Shown here in pieces: positions 43,681-53,008 of a stretch of 63,694 nucleotides of DNA (within the stretch, counting starts at the first letter, position 1; each line of letters opens with the position of its first letter). The DNA is from Bacillota bacterium (GTDB lineage: Bacteria > Bacillota > Clostridia > Ch29): assembly GCA_013540605.1 (NCBI GenBank), contig JABVCK010000012.1:1-63694 (forward strand), in the 5' to 3' direction. The position numbers and the translations under genes were made by a program. Below the pieces are notes generated by a model, which saw only the letters and a program-made list of their open reading frames with translations, was not told the origin of the DNA and made no database searches.

Positions 43681-45254
43681 CGTTTCAACCTCGCTTCCTG
43701 TCGTTTTACGCCTGCGGCACCTTTGGTATTCTCCTGCCGCAGTATCTTCGGCCTTGTCACCATCGCCCAGATGGGCGCCACAACCAGGGAATCCTTGAAG
43801 TCGGAAGCCGTAAGCGGTGAAAAAGGTGCCATATAAGGGATTCCAAAGGAACGCAGCCTGCAAAGGTGTACGAAAACAGCCACAAATACAAAGGATATTC
43901 CAAAGAAGCCTAAAAAATTAGCCGCAGCCAGAAACACAAAACGTATTAGCATGGTTGCCCTGATCAGCGGCGGGACAACAAAACTGCATACGGCTGTAAT
44001 GGCAACAATGATCACCATAAGGTTGCTGGAAATCCCTGCTGCAACCGACGCCTCTCCCAGCACAATGGCTCCGACAATGCTCAATGCCTGGCCTATTGGT
44101 CTTGGCATACGGACACCTGCTTCACGGAGGAGTTCAAAGGCCACTATCATTAATACCGCTTCGGTGATCGGTGAAAAAGGTATCCCCTGCCGTGAAGCCG
44201 CCAGGGTGATCATCAGCTTGAACGGGATTACCGTATGGTGGAAGCCAACCAACGCTACATACATCCCTAGCAGTAAGTTTGATACCAGCAGTGCAAGCAG
44301 CCGCAACAGCCGCATAAAGGTTGCAAAAAAGGCATGGTCGTAATAATCTTCGGATACCTGAATTGACTCGATAAAAAGGTAGGGGACCGTAAGGACATAC
44401 GGTGTCCCATCACAGAAAATTGCCACCCGTCCTTCCAGCAGCTTTCCTGCCAGTTTGTCACATTTTTCGCTGTTTCCCACCGTAGGGAAAAGGGATAGCC
44501 GGCTGTCGGAAATGAACTGCTCGATATACCCAGAGTCCAAGATAGCATCGGTTTTGATTTTTTTGAGTCTTTCCCGCACTTCCCTGACAATCTCTTCATT
44601 GGCAATCCCCTTGATATAGCAAATGCAAATATCGGTTTTGGTTTGTTCTCCCAACTGCATTATTTCCAGCTTCAGGTTCGGGTTTTTAATCCTTTTGCGG
44701 ATGAGAGTGGTATTTGTAAGCAGGTTCTCGACAAAACCTTCCCTTGCTCCCCTTATGGAAACCTCTGTGTCCGGTTCTTCTACATGCCTTCCCTGTGGAG
44801 CTTTTACCCCGATAACCAACGCCCTGTCTTCTCCATCAATAAAAAGCAAGGCTTCTCCTGACACAATATTTTCCATTACCTGCTGCATATTTTCCGCTTC
44901 TTTAATGTCGTTGTTGTTGACAACGCATTCTTTGAGCTGCTCATATATAGGGTTTCTTTTATCCTGTAGTTTTGCATTTGAAAAATAGTCAAGGATCGGG
45001 CGAACCACATCCTGGTTTAACACCCTTTTGTCAACAAATCCATTGATATATACCACTAACATCCTGATGGAACTGTCTTTCCCGCATACAATTTCCCGAA
45101 GCACGAAATCACTGCATCCAGTGAAAATCTCTTGAAGCCCTGACCTTACTGCTCCAATAGTTTGTGGTATAGGTTCATTTGTATCATTACGGATGTTATC
45201 GATGTGAGCGTTTTGTTTCACCATCCTGTTTCGTTTTCTTGTTCTCCCAAGCAT
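43677..45254 (-). CDS. gerKA: Germinant receptor subunit GerKA
   Basis: A subunit, about 525 residues. The soluble N-terminal half (to about residue 260) includes RGAREGFVENLLTNTTLIRKR; the C-terminal half has four to five membrane segments with PFSPITEAVLMIVAFELLREAGVRMP and QALSIVGAIVLGEASVAAG. The ATG at 45254 has GGTGAT 6 bp upstream; earlier in-frame starts run into the lysR gene. It is the first gene of gerKA-KC-D-KB. Confidence 0.92.
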   Translation of the reverse strand: MLGRTRKRNRMVKQNAHIDNIRNDTNEPIPQTIGAVRSGLQEIFTGCSDFVLREIVCGKDSSIRMLVVYINGFVDKRVLNQDVVRPILDYFSNAKLQDKRNPIYEQLKECVVNNNDIKEAENMQQVMENIVSGEALLFIDGEDRALVIGVKAPQGRHVEEPDTEVSIRGAREGFVENLLTNTTLIRKRIKNPNLKLEIMQLGEQTKTDICICYIKGIANEEIVREVRERLKKIKTDAILDSGYIEQFISDSRLSLFPTVGNSEKCDKLAGKLLEGRVAIFCDGTPYVLTVPYLFIESIQVSEDYYDHAFFATFMRLLRLLALLVSNLLLGMYVALVGFHHTVIPFKLMITLAASRQGIPFSPITEAVLMIVAFELLREAGVRMPRPIGQALSIVGAIVLGEASVAAGISSNLMVIIVAITAVCSFVVPPLIRATMLIRFVFLAAANFLGFFGISFVFVAVFVHLCRLRSFGIPYMAPFSPLTASDFKDSLVVAPIWAMVTRPKILRQENTKGAAGVKRQEARLKR

Positions 45255-45270
45255 ATCCTTATCACCCATT

Positions 45271-46092
45271 TTACAGTGTAACCAATATCTTGACACTGCA
45301 TACACGGACTACCTTGATTGTTCCTGTTTCCAGTTCCCTCCGTATTGTTTCCATAGAGATAATGGTATAGCCGAGGTTTAATTCTACCAAGGATTTAATA
45401 GCACTAATACTTCCTACTTCCATATAGCCTTTGAAATGGTCGATGTCATACCCCAGTTCAGTCAATTTACCCTCAAAAACCCTTCGTGTACCTGACCCCT
45501 TTTCTCTTATAATCAGATTACCCGCTAAAACTTCTTCCATGGAGACTGATTCCTTTTTTGCAAAAGGGTGTCCAGGTGAAACAGCCAAAACCAGTTCATC
45601 ATCTTTAAGCTTTTTAAACTTGAACCTCCCTTTGTCAAACAATCCTTCAACAACCGCAAAATCAACTGTTCCCATCGACAGTTTCTCTAATATCTCAACC
45701 GTATTATTCACTTGAAGTAAAATATCTATGTTTTGGTATAATTTTTTATGTTTGCCCAGTATATGGGGAAGTACATACCCTCCAATGGTCATGCTGGCAC
45801 CTACATGATAAGTTTTTACGGTTCCAGCCCTGTTTTTCAACTTCATTTCCAGCGTTTTATATAGCAGGTCAATATCTTGGGCATATTTTAGCAAGATTTC
45901 CCCTTCTTCAGTCAGTTCAATACCTTTCCTTTTTTTCTTGACCAGTGGTATCCCGTAATATCCTTCTAAATACCTGATATGCTGGGATACCGCTGGCTGT
46001 GTGATATTCAGTATTTCTGACGCTTTTGTAAAGCTTTTTGTTTTTGCAAGGGCAATAAAAGTTACCAGTCGTATGTCGGTCAAGCTAACCAC
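45271..46092 (-). CDS. LysR-family regulator, C terminus apparently replaced
   Basis: 273 residues. The winged helix (FTKASEILNITQPAVSQHIRYLEGYYG read around residues 21-47) and most of the substrate domain (VGASMTIGGYVLPHIL, FAVVEGLF, IIREKGSGTRRVFEG) are intact. After ETGTIKVVRV the expected last 20-30 residues are missing and the frame ends KILVTL, 17 bp before gerKA. It is divergent from a truncated YeiH-type gene, the usual neighbour of YeiE/CysR-like regulators of sulfite or thiol metabolism. Confidence 0.75.
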   Translation of the reverse strand: MVSLTDIRLVTFIALAKTKSFTKASEILNITQPAVSQHIRYLEGYYGIPLVKKKRKGIELTEEGEILLKYAQDIDLLYKTLEMKLKNRAGTVKTYHVGASMTIGGYVLPHILGKHKKLYQNIDILLQVNNTVEILEKLSMGTVDFAVVEGLFDKGRFKFKKLKDDELVLAVSPGHPFAKKESVSMEEVLAGNLIIREKGSGTRRVFEGKLTELGYDIDHFKGYMEVGSISAIKSLVELNLGYTIISMETIRRELETGTIKVVRVCSVKILVTL

Positions 46093-46189
46093 CTCAACAT
46101 AATGTTTACTTATTCTCGCAACTCATTATTATAACATTTTATTATAATGAGATAATATATTCTAATTTGCTTTTTTTCGTAAACGGCAG

Positions 46190-46912
46190 TTATTATCAAG
46201 TGCCTTTGTTGCAGCCTATGGCCTTGGTAAGTTAATGGGTGTACCACCCAAACTCAAATCGCTAATCGGAGTAGGTACTGCAATATGCGGAGGCTCTGCC
46301 ATTGCTGCTGTGTCTCCAATAATAGAAGCTGAAGAAATGGAAATCGCATACTCCATTTCAACAATCTTTCTATTCAATATCATAGCCGTCCTCATATTCC
46401 CGCCATTGGGCCATATCCTTGGGTTGTCCGACCATGGGTTTGGGCTTTGGGCAGGAACAGCGGTTAATGACACTTCTTCGGTAGTGGCAGCCGGTTATGC
46501 TTTCAGTAATGCTGCTGGAGCCTATGCAACCATTGTTAAACTTACAAGGACCACCATGATTATACCTATATCCTTATTTTTCGCTTTCATTGTTACCTTC
46601 CAAAAGAAGAAGGAAGCACAAAGCGACTGCAAGGTCAATTATAACTTGAAGAAAATTTTCCCATGGTTTATACTATGGTTTTTGATTGCATCATTGCTCA
46701 ATACCATGGGATTTTTCCCGGAGCAAACCATCAAGCTTGTAACAATGGTGGGCAGATTTATGATTGTCATGGCCCTTTCTGCCATAGGATTAAGTGCTGA
46801 TTTCAGAAAAATGTTAAAAACAGGAGTTAAACCTATCTTTCTGGGGTTGTTTGTGTGGTTTACTGTCGCCGCTGTGAGTCTGATTGTCCAATTTGCAACC
46901 CACCAGATTTAA
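46190..46912 (+). pseudogene. yeiH: YeiH-family (UPF0324) exporter, N-terminally truncated
   Basis: The frame reads VAAYGLGKLMGVPPKLK then LIGVGTAICGGSAIAAVSPI and WAGTAVNDTSSVVAAGYA, clear UPF0324/YeiH motifs, to a natural C terminus with several membrane segments. Family members have about 330 residues; roughly the first 100, including the first membrane helices, are missing, and no start codon with a ribosome binding site is present. The homology begins abruptly at about 46190. Members are proposed sulfite/sulfate exporters. Confidence 0.78.
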
Positions 46913-46919
46913 AGAAAAA

Positions 46920-46946
46920 GCCTGGTACAAAACACCAGGCAATTTT
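46920..46946 (+). terminator. Terminator after the yeiH remnant
   Basis: GCCTGGT and ACCAGGC form a 7-bp stem around a 7-nt loop, followed by AATTTTCATTTT. Confidence 0.75.
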
Positions 46947-46950
46947 CATT

Positions 46951-47094
46951 TTAGGATAATAACCTACCTATTTCTGCTTGGTTGAAGCCAACCACAATGT
47001 GACCGTTAATATCAATAACAGGTACTCCTCCCTGGCCTGACTTCCGGATCATCTCCATCGCTCCCTGGCGATCCTCTGCTACATTCACCTGTTT
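46951..47094 (-). pseudogene. C-terminal fragment of a glutaredoxin-like protein
   Basis: The last 48 residues (QVNVAEDRQGAMEMIRKSG, then GGVPVIDINGHIVVGFNQAEI) match the second half of NrdH/YruB-type glutaredoxins, with the cis-proline in GVPV. The N-terminal half with the redox CxxC is missing: sequence similarity stops at about 47094, where unrelated plus-strand coding sequence begins. Confidence 0.65.
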
Positions 47095-47097
47095 TAT

Positions 47098-47241
47098 CCA
47101 GGATAATATCCTGGCCCGCATAGACGGTAGGCAGGAATTTGAGCTACTCTGCAAGGATGTGGTATTCCAGGAGGAGATTAAGCTCAAAAGCAACAACAAG
47201 GATGGTGGCAAAAAGGCAAAGCTGCCTTCATATGTTCAAGA
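47098..47241 (+). pseudogene. 3' end of an unidentified gene, possibly a transposase
   Basis: A plus-strand frame reads NILARIDGRQEFELLCKD, VVFQEEIKLKSNNK and ends KLPSYVQE before a stop. It begins abruptly next to the glutaredoxin fragment and is followed by hairpins and 20-bp periodic repeats, so it is probably the end of an insertion sequence gene. I do not recognise the family. Confidence 0.35.
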
Positions 47242-47249
47242 GTAAGTAC

Positions 47250-47303
47250 ACTGGGGTTAACCACCCCAGTACATATATCAAACCCAGCCAAAAGGCTGGG
47301 GCA
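47250..47303 (+). terminator. Two hairpins after the unidentified gene end
   Basis: CTGGGGT/ACCCCAG (47250-47269) and CCCAGCC/GGCTGGG (47283-47300) are two stable stem-loops in series. Confidence 0.5.
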
Positions 47304-47363
47304 ATATTATATTATGTTACATCAAGATTCTTGATTCCTGATATATCCACATTATGTATGCCC

Positions 47364-47590
47364 ATGACACAACTTTATTTTCATTTTGACACGACTTTCC
47401 CGTTTTCCGCCTTATAAAAAATTTTTTTCTTAATCCTTCTTTCCTTATTCCTAAACAAAACAAATCATGCCCAGAAGGCAATCTCCCATACCCTCTGAAC
47501 ATGATTCTTTGATACAACTTTATTTTCTTTGACACAACTTTTTTACTTTGATACGAGTTTATTTTGGTTGGACACCTGTTTAATTTTTGT
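47364..47590 (+). repeat. Approximately 20-bp periodic TTTGAYACRACTTT repeats (insertion-sequence end)
   Basis: Variants of TTTGACACAACTTT start at about 47364, 47385, 47508, 47528, 47547 and 47567. Within the two clusters the step is 19-21 bp, two helical turns. Such stacked repeats are typical of transposase-binding ends of IS21-like elements. The last repeat abuts the recR stop codon. No complete transposase gene remains. Confidence 0.55.
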
Positions 47591-48189
47591 TATATCTCTC
47601 TTCTTCCTTCCATGGCCTTCACGAGGGTGACCTCGTCGGCGTATTCCAGGTCACCGCCTACAGGTATACCGTGGGCAATACGCGTTACCTTAATGCCAAT
47701 GGGCTTAAGCAGCCGGGAAATGTACATGGCCGTTGCTTCCCCCTCAATGGTAGGGTTGGTTGCCAGTATCACTTCCTGCACTTCCCCATCCTGAAGCCTG
47801 GAAAGCAGTTCCTTTATCCTTATATCCTCAGGACCTATATCCTCCATCGGGGAAATCGCCCCATGAAGCACATGATACAACCCCTTGTATTCGCGGGTTT
47901 TTTCCATGGCAATAACATCCCTCGGATCCTCCACGACACACAGCATACTCCTGTCCCTCTTCCCACTGCTGCAGATACTGCATGGGTCCACATCGGTCAT
48001 ATTGTAACAGCAGGAGCAGTATTTTATATTCCGCCTGGCCGAGACAATAGACCTTGCAAGGCTCTCGGCCTGCTCATACGGGGCGTCCAGGATATGAAAG
48101 GCAAGCCTCTGCGCGGTTTTGCTTCCCACGCCGGGAAGCTTTGACAATTCCTCTATAAGTTTTGCCACGGGCGCTACAAAATAGTCCAT
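47590..48189 (-). CDS. recR: Recombination mediator RecR
   Basis: 199-residue repair protein that helps load RecA with RecO/RecF. N-terminal helix-hairpin-helix [17 protein letters not shown], zinc finger [16 protein letters not shown] (about residues 57-72), Toprim domain starting [14 protein letters not shown], and C-terminal Walker B-like [12 protein letters not shown]. It follows ybaB after 15 bp, the classical dnaX-ybaB-recR order. Confidence 0.96.
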   Translation of the reverse strand: MDYFVAPVAKLIEELSKLPGVGSKTAQRLAFHILDAPYEQAESLARSIVSARRNIKYCSCCYNMTDVDPCSICSSGKRDRSMLCVVEDPRDVIAMEKTREYKGLYHVLHGAISPMEDIGPEDIRIKELLSRLQDGEVQEVILATNPTIEGEATAMYISRLLKPIGIKVTRIAHGIPVGGDLEYADEVTLVKAMEGRREI

Positions 48190-48204
48190 AAGGTCACTCC
48201 TACT

Positions 48205-48537
48205 CTATAGTCCTGGTATATTCAATCCTCCGGTAATCTTTGCCATTTCCCCGGCAACCATTTCTTCGGCCTTTCTCAGGCCTTCGTTCACAGCGGCCAA
48301 GATCAGGTCCTCCAGCATCTCAACATCATCCGGGTCAACCGCTGCAGGGTTTATTTTTATCTCCCTGAGTTCCTTCTTCCCGCTAACTACAACGCTGACA
48401 GCACCCCCGCCGGAGGCGCTCTCAACGGTTCTTTCCTCCAGCTCGGCCTGCAGCCTTGCCATCTCCTGCTGCATCTTCTGAACCTGCTTCATCATGTTGC
48501 CCATATTACCCATTCCCGGAAACTTTCCCTTTGACAT
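48205..48537 (-). CDS. ybaB: Nucleoid-associated protein YbaB/EbfC
   Basis: 110-residue DNA-binding protein with a glycine/methionine-rich start (FPGMGNMGNMMKQ), a coiled helix (VQKMQQEMARLQAELEER) and the conserved ISGKKELREIKINP-like strand (here VSGKKELREIKINPAAVD). GGAGGAG precedes the ATG. Co-transcribed with dnaX and recR. Confidence 0.95.
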   Translation of the reverse strand: MSKGKFPGMGNMGNMMKQVQKMQQEMARLQAELEERTVESASGGGAVSVVVSGKKELREIKINPAAVDPDDVEMLEDLILAAVNEGLRKAEEMVAGEMAKITGGLNIPGL

Positions 48538-48557
48538 GGTTTAACTCCTCCTATACA

Positions 48558-50198
48558 TTATAAGCTATCTTCTTCATCAATAACTTCCACAAGGTCTTCC
48601 CCAAAAATCCTTTTTGCCTCTTCCACAAGGTCCGGTCCTTCCTCAGAAACCTCTCCTGAGGGTGGGCCGGAGGCGCTGCTCAAATTCTCTATCCGCACAT
48701 CCAGGCCGCTATCTATTATGGTATTCACTGCTTTCTTCAACGCGTCAATATTGTCTTTGCTGTTTGCTATATCATAGTATATCCCATGCAGGGATTCACA
48801 GCCTATAACCAGACAGGTACCCTTCACTTCCAAAGGCTTTGAGTGCTGCAACAGGGTATATAAACCCTTCTTGTTCCTTTCCAGATATTTCAGGACTTCT
48901 CCCCACCTGCCGGCGATTGTATCAAAGGTTAGAGTTTCCTTTTCTACACTGCCGGTCACGGTCTCTTCCGCTTTGGATGCCTTGTGCTCCTGGATAGCTT
49001 TCTTCTCCTGCCCCACAGCGCTATTATTATTTATTGCATCATTTTTATTGAAAATGAGTTCTTCAAGGCGGGAAATCCTCTCTTCCATCCCCTCGACGGA
49101 ACTGTCCATAGAGGGTTCGCAAAGCTTTATCAGCGCAACTTCCAGGAATATCCTCGGCTGGGAACTCCATTTGGCCTTTGCCTCCGCCTCGGATAATGTA
49201 TTGATCGCCCTAATCATCGGGTTTAGGCCTGTGGATCCGGCCAGATCCGTTAACCTGTCACGCTTTTCCTGTGAAATGTCCTTTAAGCCTTCCGGGGACA
49301 CTTTGGCTATCATGATATCCCTGAAATGCTGTATAGTATCCTTGAATAGCTGCCCTATATCCTTTCCTTCTCTGACTATCGTATCCACAATCTCTATGCA
49401 GCCCGCTGCATCGCTGTTCAGCACGGCTTTGCTCAAATCAAACAGGTACCCGTCACCGGCCATCCCAAGCACCGATACAACATGTTCAACGGTTAACCTG
49501 CCTTCCTGGAATACGGCACACTGGTCAAGTACGCTCAACGCATCCCTCATGGCGCCGTCAGCCGTTTCAGCTATAAGCTGTATGGCTCCTTCTTCGGCTT
49601 CCAATCCCTGCTTTTCAAGGACAAACTTAAGCCTGGCAGCTATATCATCTACGGAAATTCTCTTGAAATCGAACCTCTGGCATCGGGACAGGATTGTTGC
49701 CGGCAGCTTCTGGGGCTCGGTCGTAGCCAGTATGAATATAACATGGGCGGGCGGTTCCTCCAGGGTTTTCAGGAGGGCGTTGAAGGCCTCGGCCGTAAGC
49801 ATATGAACCTCATCTATTATATAGACACGGTATTTCCCCTCCGCCGGAGGATACTTCACCTTCTCCCTCAGGTCCCGGATTTCATCAACCCCCCTGTTGG
49901 ATGCGGCGTCTATTTCAACAACATCAATAAGTTTTCCCTCAAGGTCCATTTTACATACCGTACAGACGTTGCAGGGATTTCCCCGGGAATTGTCCAAGCA
50001 GTTTACCGCCCTTGCAAAAATCTTGGCTGTTGAAGTCTTGCCGGTACCCCTGGTCCCTGTAAAAAGATAGGCGTGGGCAACTCTGCCGCCCGTTATCTGG
50101 TTTCTCAGTATTGTTGAAATATGCTCCTGGCCTATGACCTCTTCAAAGACCTTGGGCCTGTACTGCCTGTACAAAGCGGTATAGCTCATGTTTACCAT
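48558..50198 (-). CDS. dnaX: DNA polymerase III tau/gamma subunit DnaX
   Basis: Clamp-loader ATPase of the replisome, about 546 residues. YRQYRPKVFEEVIGQEHI at the N terminus, Walker A GTRGTGKTST, the zinc site CLDNSRGNPCNVCTVC, Walker B VYIIDEVHML and sensor ILATTEP. The C-terminal 200 residues vary and end in acidic EDLVEVIDEEDSL. The start is the ATG at 50198 (AGGAG, 7 bp) or at 50189. Confidence 0.95.
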   Translation of the reverse strand: MVNMSYTALYRQYRPKVFEEVIGQEHISTILRNQITGGRVAHAYLFTGTRGTGKTSTAKIFARAVNCLDNSRGNPCNVCTVCKMDLEGKLIDVVEIDAASNRGVDEIRDLREKVKYPPAEGKYRVYIIDEVHMLTAEAFNALLKTLEEPPAHVIFILATTEPQKLPATILSRCQRFDFKRISVDDIAARLKFVLEKQGLEAEEGAIQLIAETADGAMRDALSVLDQCAVFQEGRLTVEHVVSVLGMAGDGYLFDLSKAVLNSDAAGCIEIVDTIVREGKDIGQLFKDTIQHFRDIMIAKVSPEGLKDISQEKRDRLTDLAGSTGLNPMIRAINTLSEAEAKAKWSSQPRIFLEVALIKLCEPSMDSSVEGMEERISRLEELIFNKNDAINNNSAVGQEKKAIQEHKASKAEETVTGSVEKETLTFDTIAGRWGEVLKYLERNKKGLYTLLQHSKPLEVKGTCLVIGCESLHGIYYDIANSKDNIDALKKAVNTIIDSGLDVRIENLSSASGPPSGEVSEEGPDLVEEAKRIFGEDLVEVIDEEDSL

Positions 50199-50202
50199 TC
50201 CT

Positions 50203-50637
50203 TTACTCCTGGTTGTTTGCATTCTCCATAATGAAATATGTTCCCCGCGCTGTGGCTACCATTTTATCGCCTACCCACAGGTCGGCGGTTGTCACCGCCG
50301 TGGTTTTACCCTTCCTCAGTACTCTTCCCCGGGCCAATACCCTGTCTCCCTTTCTCAGAGGCTCCATGAAGTTGATATTCATCTCTATGGTAGCCCCGGC
50401 AGCTTCCTTTGCATAGAGGGCTACGCCCATAGCCGTATCCGCAAGGGTGGCAATAATGCCCCCGTGGCATATTCCCATTAAATTGAGGTGCTTGTCCTTT
50501 ATCTCAAGAGACATTTCAACTTCTCCGGGAGAAATTGAAGCTATGCGCATTTCAACCATTTCCCAGACGGCATTTCCCCTTATCTTTGAATTCGCATACT
50601 GCAAAAAATTCATATTATCACTTTTGTTTTCCTTCAT
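50203..50637 (-). CDS. PaaI-type hotdog thioesterase
   Basis: 144-residue acyl-CoA thioesterase with a single hotdog domain. The family signature LNLMGICHGGIIATLADTAM (about residues 50-69) and INFMEPLRKGDRVLARGRV are clear. GGGAGG precedes the ATG. It is directly upstream of dnaX on the same strand. The substrate is not predictable; phenylacetyl-CoA type enzymes are the closest named group. Confidence 0.85.
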   Translation of the reverse strand: MKENKSDNMNFLQYANSKIRGNAVWEMVEMRIASISPGEVEMSLEIKDKHLNLMGICHGGIIATLADTAMGVALYAKEAAGATIEMNINFMEPLRKGDRVLARGRVLRKGKTTAVTTADLWVGDKMVATARGTYFIMENANNQE

Positions 50638-50771
50638 GCCTGCCTCCCGGTCAACTATGTTATATCATATAATGATTATACATTAATTGCCGCCAAACAA
50701 AAAGAAGGAAACGGCGAAGACAAAAAGGACTGCTGCTAAAACAACAGTCCTTTGCTTCCGTATAAACTTAT

Positions 50772-51041
50772 GGCCGTGCACCTTTCCTTGACCTACTCCC
50801 ACAGGCGATACCCATACAGTTAGCTCCAACCAGGCTTCCCTGCGGCACATGAAAGGGTTCACTTACCGCTGCTTCCTCCCGGACCTGACGGGGTTCATGA
50901 ATTTCCATTGCGCAGGACCCGATCTTCAACACCACTTATATGAGCCGGACCCCACAGGACATAAGCCGCAAAAAGGGATTCAACCCTGCTACAGCGGTTT
51001 GCAGGCTACAGGGCACCGCTACCTCCCCGTCTAGCACGGCC
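50772..51041 (-). ncRNA. ffs: Signal recognition particle RNA, large (Bacillus-like) form
   Basis: About 270 nt. The ends pair (GGCCGTGC at the 5' side of the RNA with GCACGGCC at the 3' side), the 5' part carries the Alu-like domain, and the middle has the conserved S-domain loop GGTCCGGGAGGAAGCAGC, bound by Ffh. The long form with an Alu domain is typical of spore-forming Firmicutes. Confidence 0.92.
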
Positions 51042-51061
51042 AAAACTTTTAAAGATAAAAA

Positions 51062-51156
51062 TGGCGGAGAGAGCGGGATTTGAACCCGCGAGACGAGTCT
51101 ACCCCGTCTACCCGCTTTCCAGGCGAGCGCCTTCAGCCAAGCTCGGCCATCTCTCC
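51062..51156 (-). tRNA. tRNA-Ser (anticodon GGA)
   Basis: Acceptor stem GGAGAGA/TCTCTCC with discriminator G and an encoded CCA. The long variable arm (GTAGACGGGGTAGACTCGTCT region) marks a type II tRNA, and the anticodon at 51118-51120 is GGA, reading TCC and TCT serine codons. The T arm is GCGGGTTCAAATCCCGC. Confidence 0.95.
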
Positions 51157-51310
51157 ATGCCTTCCTGCCCTACACATAATTTATTATTTATTTTTTTTGT
51201 TTTCCGTCACGTCTATTTATTTTACATTAGATGCGGCTCATTGTCAATGATGTATAATTTACTAGTATGTAAAAAAGAAAACCCTTATTCATATGAAAAA
51301 TTTCCAAATT

Positions 51311-51345
51311 AAAAGGAGAGCTGCCTTTAATGCGGCTCTCCTTTT
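51311..51345 (-). terminator. Terminator of the alkaline phosphatase gene
   Basis: AAAAGGAGAGC and GCTCTCCTTTT form an 11-bp stem with a 13-nt loop just after the stop codon at 51352; it is symmetric enough to work on both strands. Confidence 0.85.
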
Positions 51346-51351
51346 CTGCAT

Positions 51352-52977
51352 CTATTTGATTAAATCGACAGCTTCCTGGGGTACAAAGACCTTTTCACCG
51401 TTAAATAATGTCAGTCCGTTCATTATAACAACCTCTCCGTTCAGTTCCGCTATATTCTTATATACCGGAAGTTTTAGTACATTTTCGTCTTTCATTACAA
51501 TAATTACCGGGTTTTCAGGGTCATCATTATTCCATTGTACAGACGCGCCCTTTGCCTCAAAGGCATTTCTGGCTGCAACGAAAAGCTTGCTGTTTGCTTC
51601 GGCCAGGTTAAGCTTCAGTTTTCTTTCTATATAATTTGCAATATCAGTATTTTCAATAACACCTGTTGGCCTGTCTCCATCGGGCGAATATACATAAAGT
51701 ACAACCTCTTCTCCCGTATGTCCGGTAGTGGTCCAGCCTATATGAGCCCTTTTACTTATCATTGGACCTACGGTGTAGTTCATGCTGCCCGCCTTTGTTT
51801 CTTTAATTGCCCGGATTTCTTCTTCAGTTAAGTCGGTTATGCCATAATACGCATCCATAACCTCCACAATATTGCTCCTATCCGCATTAAACTTGCTTTC
51901 CAAACCTTCCCCGGTCAATACTGCCTTCTTAAGAGGGGAAATAAACTCAGATAAAGGTATTTTATCATATCCCTTTGAGGTGGAAGCATCTCCTATGGAT
52001 AATCCTCCGGTTCCATGGTCAGAAACGGAAATCACTATTGTGTCTCCATTCTCCTTCGCATAGTCCAGCGCCACTTTTACTGCAGCATCATAAGCGAGCA
52101 CATCGCTAATAACACCAATGGGATCATTTGCATGGGCAGCCCAGTCAATTTTACTTCCTTCTACCATAAGGAAAAATCCTTTTTTGTTCTTTGAAAGCAC
52201 TTCTATAGCCTTTTGGGTCATTTCAGCCAGGCTTGGCTCAACTGCTGCATCCCTGTCAAATTCATAGGCCATTGCGCTTGATGCAAACATCCCCCAAATC
52301 TTTGATGAATTTGATGCTTTCATCTGAGCCTTTGACGTTACATAGTCATATCCCATTTCCCTGATTACCTGTATAAGGTCTTCCTTATCCTTCCTGTTAG
52401 CAGCATCAAGATATTGTGACCCTGCGCCAAGAACCACATCGATATTTTGGTAAACCTGCTGTTCAGCCAATATTTCGTAAGCGTTCCTGTCAGGATAATG
52501 GGATGTGAAGTCCGCCGGTGTGGCGTGCTGTACATTTGAAGTGGAGACTATACCCGTTGCCATTCCTTTCAGCTTCGCTGCTTCCAAAACGGTTGCAGCC
52601 GGCTTTTTCATGTCCTCCTCGTAAACCGGTATGGTCCCGGGCATCCCTGATGTAGAGGGCATGGTTGCTATGAAAGGCGACTCGCTTTTGTATCCTGTTG
52701 CCATTGCGCTTCCCGCCGGGGCGGAGTCTGCAATGGGAGTATTTGAATTGTAAGTCCTTACAAGCCCACAGGCAAGCTCATCCATAGCCAGAGGTTCTCC
52801 ATCCTGATACCATCTAGCCAGGGTTACAGCCGATACATTCATGCCATCGGGAATAAGTAATATTACATTTTTTATCCCGCTGCTCTCTGCAAATACTGAA
52901 CCCATAGGCAGCAACGAAGCGATCAGTAAAGAAAGTATGACAACAACAGCCAGTTTGTTTCTTAACTTTATGTACAT
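51352..52977 (-). CDS. phoA: Secreted alkaline phosphatase with C-terminal stalk-like domain
   Basis: 541 residues. A signal peptide (hydrophobic LAVVVILSLLIASLL, cleavage near VFA-ES) precedes the phosphatase domain: metal ligand LLIPDGMN, nucleophile serine in IADSAPAGSAMATG (about residue 84), VEGSKIDWAAHAND, SVSDHGTGG and the late AHIGWTTTGHTGEEV. The last 70 residues (from KDENVLKLPVYKNI) resemble a copper amine oxidase-like stalk domain. It releases phosphate outside the cell. Its promoter carries PhoP-type repeats. Confidence 0.92.
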   Translation of the reverse strand: MYIKLRNKLAVVVILSLLIASLLPMGSVFAESSGIKNVILLIPDGMNVSAVTLARWYQDGEPLAMDELACGLVRTYNSNTPIADSAPAGSAMATGYKSESPFIATMPSTSGMPGTIPVYEEDMKKPAATVLEAAKLKGMATGIVSTSNVQHATPADFTSHYPDRNAYEILAEQQVYQNIDVVLGAGSQYLDAANRKDKEDLIQVIREMGYDYVTSKAQMKASNSSKIWGMFASSAMAYEFDRDAAVEPSLAEMTQKAIEVLSKNKKGFFLMVEGSKIDWAAHANDPIGVISDVLAYDAAVKVALDYAKENGDTIVISVSDHGTGGLSIGDASTSKGYDKIPLSEFISPLKKAVLTGEGLESKFNADRSNIVEVMDAYYGITDLTEEEIRAIKETKAGSMNYTVGPMISKRAHIGWTTTGHTGEEVVLYVYSPDGDRPTGVIENTDIANYIERKLKLNLAEANSKLFVAARNAFEAKGASVQWNNDDPENPVIIVMKDENVLKLPVYKNIAELNGEVVIMNGLTLFNGEKVFVPQEAVDLIK

Positions 52978-53008
52978 AATATCCCTCCTCAGTATTTTTC
53001 TACTTCAT

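Noticed and set aside
47364-47590. CRISPR array
   Set aside because: The repeats are short, diverged and only about 20 bp apart, without unique spacers of constant length, and no cas genes are near. They fit insertion-sequence ends better.
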